Assembly (NCBI GenBank): GCA_937922235.1 | Contig: CAKZVC010000049.1 | Coordinates: forward strand, 1 to 37,200 | Direction: 5' to 3' | Source: an uncultured Acidimicrobiales bacterium | GTDB lineage: Bacteria; Actinomycetota; Acidimicrobiia; Acidimicrobiales; SHLQ01 | Length of the DNA stretch: 37,200 nt | In this document: piece after piece, positions 1 to 8,937 of the stretch | Numbering within the stretch: the stretch's first letter is position 1 | Layout: each line of letters begins with the position of its first letter | The notes under the pieces: model-generated | Told to the model about the DNA's origin: nothing | The model's database searches: none | Seen by the model: only the letters and a program-made list of their open reading frames with translations | Translations under genes and position numbers: made by a program

Positions 1-1
1 T

Positions 2-640
2 GACCCCGACTGGTTCGCTCCAGGGTTCGAGCATCCTTTCTGGCGTCTTCGCATGACCCGCTACCCAGCCAACGTGGCAACCTCTGCCGATCCAACATCG
101 CAGACACCAAGCGCTCAAGGGGAGCGAAGCTCGCGTAGCGCCCGGGAACCCTCCGGGTTCCGACGAGTTGTCTCTGACGATCCAACATCGCAGACACCAA
201 GCGCTCAAGGGGAGCGAAGCTCGCGTAGCGACCATGGAAGCAATGTGGGGATCTCGACCGGAAGTGTCGAGAACAACAGGGCCTACGGCATCAATCCGCA
301 TGTGGATACGACGTTCTTTACGTTGCTGTTGCAGAATTCGCCGGGGCTCACGATTTATCACACGCCGTCGGATCGTTGGCTGAATGTGCCGATGGTCGAG
401 AACGCGTTCGTGGTGAATTCGGGTGAGTTGTTGCGGCAGTGGACGAACGATCGGTTCTTGAGCGTTCGCCACTTTGCGAACAGCACTGGGGTTACCGATC
501 GCTATTCGATTCCGTTCTTTGTGAATGCGACCCGGGACTATCCCATGGAGTGCATTCCGACGTGCTGTTCGGAAGAGAATCCGGCCAAGTACCCAACGAT
601 CTCGTACAACGAAAGCCAGGGCGTTGTCCAGGGCGAGTAG
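2..640 (+). CDS. 2-oxoglutarate/Fe(II)-dependent oxygenase, isopenicillin-N-synthase-like, 5' partial
   Basis: The frame is open from base 2 (DPDWFAPGFEHPFWRLR...), so the gene starts upstream and only the last 212 residues are present. The ATG at 53 is internal. Family features are visible: an HxD iron pair in NPHVDTTFFTLL (His codon 299-301, Asp codon 305-307), the distal His in FLSVRHFAN, and the 2-oxoglutarate-binding R-x-S in DRYSIPFF. Such enzymes use Fe(II), O2 and 2-oxoglutarate (or O2 alone in the IPNS branch) for oxidative reactions on small molecules; the substrate cannot be read from the sequence. Between the strand MTRYPANVAT and the HxD motif, about 48 codons are low-complexity sequence encoded by a duplicated DNA repeat (88-230) that has no place in the family fold. 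The frame survives, so the protein may still be made, but activity is uncertain. Confidence 0.85.
   Translation, partial: DPDWFAPGFEHPFWRLRMTRYPANVATSADPTSQTPSAQGERSSRSAREPSGFRRVVSDDPTSQTPSAQGERSSRSDHGSNVGISTGSVENNRAYGINPHVDTTFFTLLLQNSPGLTIYHTPSDRWLNVPMVENAFVVNSGELLRQWTNDRFLSVRHFANSTGVTDRYSIPFFVNATRDYPMECIPTCCSEENPAKYPTISYNESQGVVQGE
88..230 (+). repeat. Duplicated 53-bp repeat inserted in frame in the oxygenase gene
   Basis: The 53 bp at 88-140 recur exactly at 178-230, a period of 90 bp (30 codons). The 37-bp spacer contains a 7-bp hairpin (145-151 with 155-161, loop TCC). The encoded residues (TSQTPSAQGERSSRS twice) are Ser/Arg-rich and unlike an oxygenase core. The ends of the repeat contain GAGCGAAG-type sequence that resembles the gene-free repeat patches at 19845-19961 and 33977-34150, which suggests one family of dispersed GC-rich elements (inference). 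Confidence 0.85.
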
Positions 641-699
641 TGCCGACGAGAGATCGTGGCGCTTAGGAACTCCGTCGACTTCGCCGACGTAGAAGAAGC

Positions 700-1587
700 A
701 TGCGATTTCACCCTGGTCGTCTCCTGAGAGCGTTGTTCATGTTGTTCGCGCTCATTGCGTTGGCGGCGTGCCAGTCCGGTTCGGCGCCCGAGGAGAGCGA
801 CGAAGACGCGTTTCCGCTGGTGACCCAGGACCGTTTGGGGTTCGACACAGCCATCACCTCGGGAAGCAGTCTGACGGTGACGTTTACGGGATCCGTTCCG
901 ACCGAGCGAAACGTCAACTGTGCTGTCGACTACCAGCTTGACGTGGATGAGTCCCGAGCCTCGGTCGATGTCAGCGTGATTCGAACGACGTCCCGAGGAG
1001 CAGATGAGACGCGAAGGCCGGTCTGCCGAGAGCGCTAGGAGATCTGGGCGCTTACGACCTTGCTCGACGAGCCCCTCGGGGACCGCGCGCTGAACAACAC
1101 TGACGGGTCTTTCGTTGAGGTCGTACCCGATGTGGCCTCGATGTTGGTCGCTACCGAGCTGCCAGAGGGCTGGGTGACGCTTCGAGATGACGGATTGCTG
1201 CCTACTCGCACGATTCGATACGTCACCGCCGAAGGCCGGGTCATGGTGTTGCAAGTCGCGCCCGTCACGGCAGGGCAACGAATCTCCACCCTTCGACAGC
1301 AGCCAGGTTGGGAACCAACGACCGTCCGCAACCAGGATGATGGCCTCTTTGTTGTACTTCCCGATCGACGGACCACCGTGGTCTTCGAGGAACAAGGTTG
1401 GTACTACAAGATCAATACAACCTTCGATGTCGACCCGTCTGTGCCTCTGCGGTTCGCTCAATCGTTCGAGCGTCCGGCGGTTGCTGGTGAGATTGATCCC
1501 CGCCTTATCGCACGAGAGCTCCTCGACCCACAGCCAGGCCAAGAAGAGCGTGATGCGCAAATCATCGACGTGTCTCAAGCGTCGTAG
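700..1587 (+). pseudogene. Lipoprotein paralogue interrupted by one in-frame TAG
   Basis: The first part (700-1035) starts with a lipoprotein signal peptide and lipobox LAAC (Cys24). A TAG at 1036-1038 stops it, yet the same frame continues without a shift to 1587. The product on both sides of the stop aligns with the intact protein at 2845-4056: NCAVDYQLDVDES/CTVNYRLEVEES before the stop, then EIWALTTLLDEPLGDRAL/DWAITTRLQTPLGQRAL, ELPEGWVTLRDDGLLP/ELPPGWVALTDDERLP, VVFEEQGWYYK/IVGFEEQGWYYK and DPQPGQEER after it. A single base change could restore the gene. A downstream restart at TTG 1060 would make a protein without a signal peptide. The function of the family is unknown. The 3' end overlaps the convergent flavoenzyme gene by 13 bp. 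The paralogue's Ala/Glu-rich linker is missing here. Confidence 0.8.
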
Positions 1588-2777
1588 CCGCTCGGCCAAC
1601 TCCTTGACGCAAAGGGCGTGAGATCGAGGTCGCTGGAACCGGAAGCAAGTGTCTGCGCAACGGCTTCGCCAAGTGCGGTTGAGTGTTTGAATCCGTGACC
1701 GCTGCAGGGCGACATGACCGTGATGCGATCCGACCGCGGGTCGGAGTCGATGAGGAAGTGATCGTCGCGGGTGTTGGTGTAGAGACACACCTCGGCGCGC
1801 ACGCACTTGCGGGTAATGCCGGTGAACTTCGGGGCGACATGGGTGTTGTAGAACGTGTCGATCTCGGCTTGAGTGACCGATCGGTCGACACCGTGGGGAT
1901 CGGTGGTCTGGAGAAACTGTTCGCCGAGGATCTTGACGGCTGGCGTTCCGCCAGGCGGCATGGGGAACAGGCCGATGTAGTCCTCGTCGCGTTCGGCGAT
2001 CCACATGACGAACGGGATCGAGCTGGTGGTGAAGGCGTCGAGCTCGTCGACTTCGAACCAGTACACAACCTGACGGGTCACCTCGACCATCGCCGCATGC
2101 GCGGGGCTGGCGAGCTCGGCGAACCAGGGCCCGGTGGCGAGAACCACATTCGACGCCCGATAGCTGCCCTTGTCGGTCGTAACCACGACGGCGTCGTCGC
2201 TCGGCGTAATCGACGTGACCATCTCATTCGTGCGCAGCCGTGCGCCTGAGCGGGCTGCCAGGTCGAGCTGCACCCGCAGAGCATTCTCGGCCATAACGAG
2301 CCCCGCTGTGGGTTCGAAGCCGGCATTGCGTTCGTCAGGCACGATGATCCAGGGATGTGCCGCACGGACATCACCCGGGCTGAGCACGTCGTAGTCGATA
2401 TCGGCCGTGGCTGCGACTCTGGCCGTCTCGACAACGAAGTCCTCCCACCGCTGCCCTGGGGTAGGAATCTGCTCGGTGATGATGATCCCGCCGCACTGGT
2501 GCAACAGTTCGACGCCGGTTTCAGACTCGAGCTCACGCCAGATCTCGTGAGATCGACGCACGAACGGCAGATACTGAGGCCCCTCCCCCACAGCTAGCCG
2601 GGTAATGCGGGTCTCAGCCTTGGTCGACCCAAAGCTATGCGGCGGCTCATGCATGTCGATGCCGATGACGGTGAGCCCCATGCGGCTTGCATGGAACGCT
2701 ACTGCGGCACCCATAGCTCCGAGTCCAACAATGAGGACGTCAGCATCGATCTGTTCAGTTGAATCGCCGGCGGCCAC
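1575..2777 (-). CDS. FAD-dependent oxidoreductase, monomeric sarcosine oxidase / N-methyltryptophan oxidase family
   Basis: The 400-residue protein has the usual length of monomeric sarcosine oxidases. It opens with a Rossmann FAD fingerprint (VLIVGLGAMGAA, GxGxxG at residues 18-23, then the acidic GID at the end of strand 2). PHSFGSTKAETRITR matches the family's GS..(D/E)TR.IR segment. Near the C-terminus, VCLYTNTRDDHFLID contains the Cys that in monomeric sarcosine oxidase binds FAD covalently, followed by the PCSGHGFKHS flavin-site loop. It would oxidise an N-methyl or secondary amine, making H2O2 and an aldehyde; the exact substrate is unknown. The frame is open far upstream, but that part is antisense to the lipoprotein gene. 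GTG 2777 was chosen because it lies just before the Rossmann strand and clear of the divergent gene; a CAGACT -10-like hexamer sits 6 nt before it. Confidence 0.85.
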   Translation of the reverse strand: MAAGDSTEQIDADVLIVGLGAMGAAVAFHASRMGLTVIGIDMHEPPHSFGSTKAETRITRLAVGEGPQYLPFVRRSHEIWRELESETGVELLHQCGGIIITEQIPTPGQRWEDFVVETARVAATADIDYDVLSPGDVRAAHPWIIVPDERNAGFEPTAGLVMAENALRVQLDLAARSGARLRTNEMVTSITPSDDAVVVTTDKGSYRASNVVLATGPWFAELASPAHAAMVEVTRQVVYWFEVDELDAFTTSSIPFVMWIAERDEDYIGLFPMPPGGTPAVKILGEQFLQTTDPHGVDRSVTQAEIDTFYNTHVAPKFTGITRKCVRAEVCLYTNTRDDHFLIDSDPRSDRITVMSPCSGHGFKHSTALGEAVAQTLASGSSDLDLTPFASRSWPSGYDA

Positions 2778-2844
2778 CGTTCGAGTCTGACAGATGAAAG
2801 AAATCTCGCAGGAACCAGACCAGAGTTGCCGACGTAGAACAGGT

Positions 2845-4056
2845 ATGGGTTGGTCGATGTCACGCGGAAGACGAGTTGCGGCAGGAGCTGCATTGCTCAT
2901 GATCTTGTCGGCGTGCCAGCAGACGGGGGCCGCCGACCTTGAAGCCGAGACCAGCCAGGTAGAACAAGCCAACCCGCCCGTTCTCGAGGACGCTGCTGGG
3001 GCCGAGGAAGCTGCCGCGGCCCAAGCCGAAGCGGCAGAGCAAGCAGCACGCGAGGCCGCCGCTGAAGCGGTGCGTGCGGCCGAAGCCGAAGCGGAAAGAG
3101 ATGCCGTCAACATGGGTGCCGAAGAACGCGACGGCGACCCACGGTTCGATATCGACAAGGAGCTCGGCCGTACCCCCTTTGGGCTCACCGACGAGTCTGA
3201 CATCGAGCCTCGACGCCTTCGCCATGCAGAGTTCACTGGGCCGATTGAGCAAGGCCGCAACGTCACCTCGGAGTACGTCACCATCACTAGCGAGCGTCCG
3301 ATCGAAACAATCATCACCGCCGGCCGCCGGGTCACTGCAACGTTTACTGCCAGCGCACCAGCGCCGTTCGATGCGCCTGCCGCACCGTGCACGGTCAACT
3401 ATCGCCTCGAGGTCGAGGAATCTGACGCTCAGGTTCAGGCATGGCTGTACCGGAGCCTTGTCCTGGCTCCGGATGCCCATACTCGGGATTGCCCACCACC
3501 GACCGACTGGGCCATAACCACCCGGTTGCAGACGCCGCTCGGACAGCGAGCGCTCATCGATCAGCCGTTTCGACGCTACATTCAGGTGGTCCAGGTTGAG
3601 GCACGCCTCTCCCCGACCGAGCTTCCCCCAGGCTGGGTTGCACTCACCGATGATGAACGACTGCCGATCCAGACCCACACATATGGCATTCCCGACGAGC
3701 AGGAGATCATCACCGTCGAGACGGCCATGGTCACCTCGGGCAGTCGAGCCAACCAACTTTGGGCGTACAGAGATGCCGAGCCCGTGACCATCAAGAACCG
3801 TGACGGCGACGTCTTGGTGGACGGACCTGACGGAGTGATCGTCGGCTTCGAAGAGCAGGGCTGGTACTACAAAGTCACCGGCAGCCCGGCAGTGAACACC
3901 GAGACCGTGCTCGACTTCGCCCGCTCGTTTGCCCGACCTGCGTTCTTGCTCGATGAACCATCGCCAGAGTTCGTCCCCCTCGATCTCGCCGACCCGCAAC
4001 CAGGTCAGGAAGAGCGCGAAGCTCGCCCACTGCAGGGTGTTCTTCCCGGCCAATAG
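2845..4056 (+). CDS. Secreted lipoprotein with Ala/Glu-rich coiled linker, function unknown
   Basis: The predicted protein has 403 residues. The start ATG 2845 is preferred over 2794: from 2845 the lipobox LSAC places the lipid-bearing Cys at residue 24, exactly as in the decayed paralogue at 700, and both ATGs follow the same sequence GCCGACGTAGAA. After the signal peptide comes an Ala/Glu-rich, probably helical linker (about residues 30-95; EEAAAAQAEAAEQAAREAAA), then two conserved globular parts shared with the paralogue, ending in DPQPGQEEREA. No known domain was recognised. It is probably anchored to the outer face of the cytoplasmic membrane. It lies divergently from the flavoenzyme gene with 67 bp between start codons. 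The two lipoproteins look like a gene duplication now separated by the flavoenzyme gene. Confidence 0.8.
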   Translation: MGWSMSRGRRVAAGAALLMILSACQQTGAADLEAETSQVEQANPPVLEDAAGAEEAAAAQAEAAEQAAREAAAEAVRAAEAEAERDAVNMGAEERDGDPRFDIDKELGRTPFGLTDESDIEPRRLRHAEFTGPIEQGRNVTSEYVTITSERPIETIITAGRRVTATFTASAPAPFDAPAAPCTVNYRLEVEESDAQVQAWLYRSLVLAPDAHTRDCPPPTDWAITTRLQTPLGQRALIDQPFRRYIQVVQVEARLSPTELPPGWVALTDDERLPIQTHTYGIPDEQEIITVETAMVTSGSRANQLWAYRDAEPVTIKNRDGDVLVDGPDGVIVGFEEQGWYYKVTGSPAVNTETVLDFARSFARPAFLLDEPSPEFVPLDLADPQPGQEEREARPLQGVLPGQ

Positions 4057-4114
4057 TCCGTGTCGTGCTATCGGGTTGCCCCGCTGAGGCCTGGCTGACT
4101 TGCCGCGTCGCCTT

Positions 4115-4141
4115 TCATCGTTTATCGTCGATGAACGATGA
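4115..4141. promoter_or_regulatory. Probable ArsR operator overlapping the start codon
   Basis: A perfect inverted repeat TCATCGTT (4115-4122) / AACGATGA (4134-4141) with an 11-nt centre covers a -10-like hexamer TATCGT (4123-4128) and the ATG at 4138. The inner bases also nearly match (TTATCG / CGATGA). This is where an autorepressing ArsR/SmtB dimer is expected to bind. Assignment to the adjacent regulator is an inference. Confidence 0.7.
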
Positions 4142-4446
4142 ACACCATAACTCAAGAACAAGCTGCTGAATATGCCTCATGGTTTCGCTGCCTTGCCGAC
4201 GGGACACGACTTCGAGTGCTCAACTTCGTTGCCGAGGCGGAAGCGCCGCTAACAGTTGGCGAAATTGTCGATGCCGTCGGTAAGAGTCAATCGACGGTCT
4301 CACGCCACCTCGCAATCCTCGCAGCAGATCGATTCGTACTCATGGAGAACGACGGAATCCGGACGAGGGTCAGCGTGAACAGGGCCTGCATGGTCGAACT
4401 GCCCAAGGCCGCTAGCCAGATTATGGGTCAGGCCATGCCGAGATGA
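4138..4446 (+). CDS. ArsR/SmtB-family transcriptional regulator
   Basis: A 102-residue winged-helix repressor. WFRCLADGTRLRVLNFV is the typical first helix (usually ALADPTRLRIL), and VGEIVDAVGKSQSTVSRHLAILAADRFV is the DNA-recognition helix-turn-helix. The classical metal site ELCVCDL in the recognition helix is absent (here LTVGEIV). The only cysteines are Cys18, in the first helix, and Cys84, near the C-terminus, so any effector sensing must use a different site or another ligand. The start lies within its own inverted-repeat operator, which points to autoregulation, possibly from a leaderless mRNA. The stop codon overlaps the next start (ATGA), so the permease is co-expressed and is probably the regulated function. 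Confidence 0.9.
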   Translation: MNTITQEQAAEYASWFRCLADGTRLRVLNFVAEAEAPLTVGEIVDAVGKSQSTVSRHLAILAADRFVLMENDGIRTRVSVNRACMVELPKAASQIMGQAMPR

Positions 4447-5384
4447 TTCTCGATACTGCGCTGTTACTTATCGAGCTCACGCTCCTCTTCGTCGGCGTTG
4501 CGTTTCTGGTTCAACTGGCACAACGCCGACTTGGAACAGAACGAGTCCGAGCTTGGCTCGGAGGAAAGCCCGCAGTCTCAGCCGTTAAGGGCATCACGAT
4601 CGGGTTCATTACCCCGTTCTGTACCTACTCAGCGATCCCGATGTTGGTCGGCTTCCGCCAGGCCGGGGTTCCTCCCGCCGGGTACGTGGCGTTTCTGAGT
4701 GCTGCCCCAGTACTCGACCCCGTGCTCTTTGGAGCGCTGGTCCTAATCGTTGGGCTCAACGCGGCCCTCATCTACAGCCTCATTGCGTTCGCTGCAGCAA
4801 TGACGTTGGCCTTGACGGCACAACGAGTTGGAATCGAACAGCATCTCAAGCCGCTTCCAGCCGACCTCGCACGTGTCGGATCCCCAGCCGGACGGCCGGG
4901 TGGTTGGGCCGAAGAGCCAGCGCCATCGTGCGACTCCTATGCCGAGCTCACGATGCCATGGACCGGTCTTCTTCCCGAAGGCAGAGCCGCCTTTCGCTCT
5001 GCGGTCGGTCTCCTTCGCTCGGTCGGCCCGCTTCTCCTCATAGGAGTCTCCGTTGGCCTAGCGATCGAGGGCCTCATGTCACCCGAAACCGTCGCCAGCA
5101 TCACCGGAGACAACGCTGGATGGTCGATTCCGATCGCTGCGGGACTGGGCACTCCCCTGTATTTCCAGACCAGCCTCTTCGTCCCGATCGCACATTCCCT
5201 CAGCGCTGCCGGGGTCGGCATTGGAGCGATCGTGGCGCTGACGATCTCCGGTGCTGGAGCCAACGTTCCCGAGTTCGTCATCCTCACCAAGCTGGCCGAC
5301 CGCAAGCTCATCGGCATCTTCTTTGCCTACGTCTTCGCGGTTGCGTTGATGGGTGGCCTCACCGCCCAAGCGATCCTCGGCTAG
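4443..5384 (+). CDS. COG0701-type (ArsP/YraQ-like) permease
   Basis: A 313-residue integral membrane protein with two hydrophobic halves (about residues 5-125 and 185-312) separated by a cytosolic-looking loop around 130-180. FITPFCTYSAIP (Cys60) and LGTPLYFQTSLFVPIAHSL followed by SGAGANVPEFVIL are the paired re-entrant-like motifs of the family; the first is more often written PxCSCGxIP, so the second Cys-Gly is changed here to Tyr-Ser. Members export organoarsenicals or other thiol-reactive compounds, but most are uncharacterised. It is coupled by ATGA to the ArsR regulator. The substrate is unknown; arsenic is only a guess given the missing arsenic-type sensor site. Confidence 0.85.
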   Translation: MILDTALLLIELTLLFVGVAFLVQLAQRRLGTERVRAWLGGKPAVSAVKGITIGFITPFCTYSAIPMLVGFRQAGVPPAGYVAFLSAAPVLDPVLFGALVLIVGLNAALIYSLIAFAAAMTLALTAQRVGIEQHLKPLPADLARVGSPAGRPGGWAEEPAPSCDSYAELTMPWTGLLPEGRAAFRSAVGLLRSVGPLLLIGVSVGLAIEGLMSPETVASITGDNAGWSIPIAAGLGTPLYFQTSLFVPIAHSLSAAGVGIGAIVALTISGAGANVPEFVILTKLADRKLIGIFFAYVFAVALMGGLTAQAILG

Positions 5385-5410
5385 CCACCATCACACGGGT
5401 CGAAGAGCAG

Positions 5411-5416
5411 TACGAT
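5411..5416 (+). promoter_or_regulatory. -10 hexamer TACGAT for a leaderless tesB mRNA
   Basis: TACGAT lies 7 nt before the ATG at 5424 and there is no Shine-Dalgarno sequence between them. The position puts the transcription start at or next to the start codon. Confidence 0.5.
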
Positions 5417-5423
5417 CGCGAAC

Positions 5424-6278
5424 ATGCATGCTGAGGATCAGAACGATGTCGATGCGATCGTTGCCAGTCTCGATCTCGAGGAGATCGATCGGAACCTCTA
5501 CCGAGGTCACCCTCCCTACTGGGAGAACGGGCGCCTCTTTGGCGGTGTAGTTGCAGCCCAGGCGCTCGCTGCGGCGTACGGCACGATCGAAGGCATTCAC
5601 GTGCACTCGTTGCATAGCTACTTCCTGCGGCCCGGCGACCCGAGCATTCCAGTCATCTACGACGTCGATCGAATTCGCGATGGGCGTAGCTTCGCAACTC
5701 GCCGCGTGGTCGCCCGCCAGCGAGGCGAAGCGATCTTCAACCTGTCTGCCTCCTTCCACAAGGTCGAGTCAGGCTTTGACCACCAGGCAGACATGCCAGC
5801 CGTTGCGTCTCCCGAAGATGCACCAACTCCAGCCGACTTCGGTCTGACGCCACGCGACTATCTCCCCCGCCTCTGGCAAACGAATGGCGTGCCCGTCGAT
5901 ATCCGCCACTTCCACGGTCCCGATGACTGGACCCCAGGCTCGAGTGGCCGAAACATGTGGATTCGCGCGAAGGGGACCCTTCCCGACGACCCGATCGTGC
6001 ATCGCCTGATGCTGACCTACCTCAGCGACCTGTCGCTCTTGGGCACGGCCGTGCGCATGCATGCAAAGGACTTCGAGCACATCATGGCCGCAAGCCTCGA
6101 CCACGCCATGTGGTTCCACCGGGACTTTCGGGCCGACGAATGGCTGCTCTATTCGACGACGTCGCCGTCGGCTTCGGGTGCCCGCGGCTTCAACGTCGGC
6201 AACTTCTTCACCGCCGATGGAACCCTCGTTGCTTCCGCGGTGCAAGAGGGCCTCATGCGAGACATCTCGCCGTCGTAA
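5424..6278 (+). CDS. tesB: Acyl-CoA thioesterase II
   Basis: A 284-residue double-hotdog thioesterase of normal TesB length that hydrolyses acyl-CoA to free acid and CoA. The N-terminal hotdog shows RLFGGVVAAQAL and LHSYFLRPGDPSIPVIYDV followed by RDGRSFATRRVVARQ. The C-terminal hotdog shows the expected catalytic network: Asp in YLSDLSLL, Thr/Ser in LYSTTSPSASGARG, and Gln in ASAVQEGLMR. It is likely cytosolic. It lies just upstream of methylmalonyl-CoA mutase in the same direction (63 bp gap) but has its own -10 hexamer, so it could be a separate unit in CoA-ester metabolism. Confidence 0.93.
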   Translation: MHAEDQNDVDAIVASLDLEEIDRNLYRGHPPYWENGRLFGGVVAAQALAAAYGTIEGIHVHSLHSYFLRPGDPSIPVIYDVDRIRDGRSFATRRVVARQRGEAIFNLSASFHKVESGFDHQADMPAVASPEDAPTPADFGLTPRDYLPRLWQTNGVPVDIRHFHGPDDWTPGSSGRNMWIRAKGTLPDDPIVHRLMLTYLSDLSLLGTAVRMHAKDFEHIMAASLDHAMWFHRDFRADEWLLYSTTSPSASGARGFNVGNFFTADGTLVASAVQEGLMRDISPS

Positions 6279-6329
6279 CGCTGCGCAAACTCAGCGATGC
6301 CCGTCGTCATTATCGAAGCACCGAACGGG

Positions 6330-6335
6330 TAGAAC
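6330..6335 (+). promoter_or_regulatory. -10-like hexamer TAGAAC before the mutase gene
   Basis: TAGAAC lies 6 nt before ATG 6342. The intervening AGAGGG could also act as a short Shine-Dalgarno sequence, so this may be a promoter for a leaderless mRNA or simply a ribosome site. Confidence 0.35.
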
Positions 6336-6341
6336 AGAGGG

Positions 6342-8460
<2,119 letters not shown>

Positions 8461-8468
<8 letters not shown>

Positions 8469-8934
8469 TCTTTCTGGCGACACCTTCACCGTCCTTGGCA
8501 TTCAACAAGTGGCAATCGGCGGCGACTCGCTGGAGGCACTGCGGTCGCTGTGGGTCGACACGCTCGGCGTGACGAAGACGGGCGAGTACGAAGCCGAGTC
8601 CGAGAACGTTCGAGAAGACATCCTCACGCTCGGCTCCGGCGCTCACGCCGTCGAGATCGACCTCATGGAACCGCTCGATCCACAGGCGCGACCCAGGGTC
8701 AATAGCCCAGCGCTGAACCACATTGGGTTGTGGGTTGACGATCTTGCTGCCGCTGTCGAGTCGCTCACGGCGCAAGGCATGCGGTTCACCCCAGGAGGCA
8801 TTCGCAAGGGTGCAGCGGGCTACGACGTGTGCTTCATTCACCCGAAGGGCAACGATGAGTTTCCGCTGAGCGGTGAGGGTGTGCTCATCGAACTTGTTCA
8901 GGCTCCCGACGACGTCATTGCCGCTCTTGGCTAA
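8461..8934 (+). CDS. VOC-fold protein, methylmalonyl-CoA epimerase-like
   Basis: The chosen start is ATG 8461, inside the end of the mutase gene; upstream in-frame starts are antisense-free but lie within the mutase. The 157-residue product has two betaalphabetabetabeta modules of the vicinal-oxygen-chelate fold. Epimerases use four metal-site residues: His, Gln, His, Glu. Here the second-module His ([10 protein letters not shown]) and the final Glu (VLIELVQAP) are present, but the first His is replaced by Gln (GIQQVAIGG) and the Gln position appears to be Asp (EIDLMEPLD). [15 protein letters not shown] has a small insertion against the usual HPK..GVLIEL. Position after the mutase argues for a role in methylmalonyl-CoA stereochemistry, but the altered ligands leave room for a different reaction. 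Confidence 0.75.
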
Positions 8935-8937
8935 CCA

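Noticed and set aside
88..230. CRISPR array
   Set aside because: Only two repeat copies, inside a reading frame, with no cas genes in the window.
1036..1038. TAG as a pyrrolysine codon
   Set aside because: Pyrrolysine is not expected in a lipoprotein of an actinobacterium, the paralogue has ordinary residues there, and no pyl gene or insertion element is seen. A nonsense mutation or base-call error is simpler.
2778..3398. Upstream extension of the flavoenzyme frame to a 607-residue product
   Set aside because: The extra 200 residues are antisense to the lipoprotein's Ala/Glu-rich linker, are Ser/Ala-rich without domain character, and precede an intact Rossmann N-terminus.
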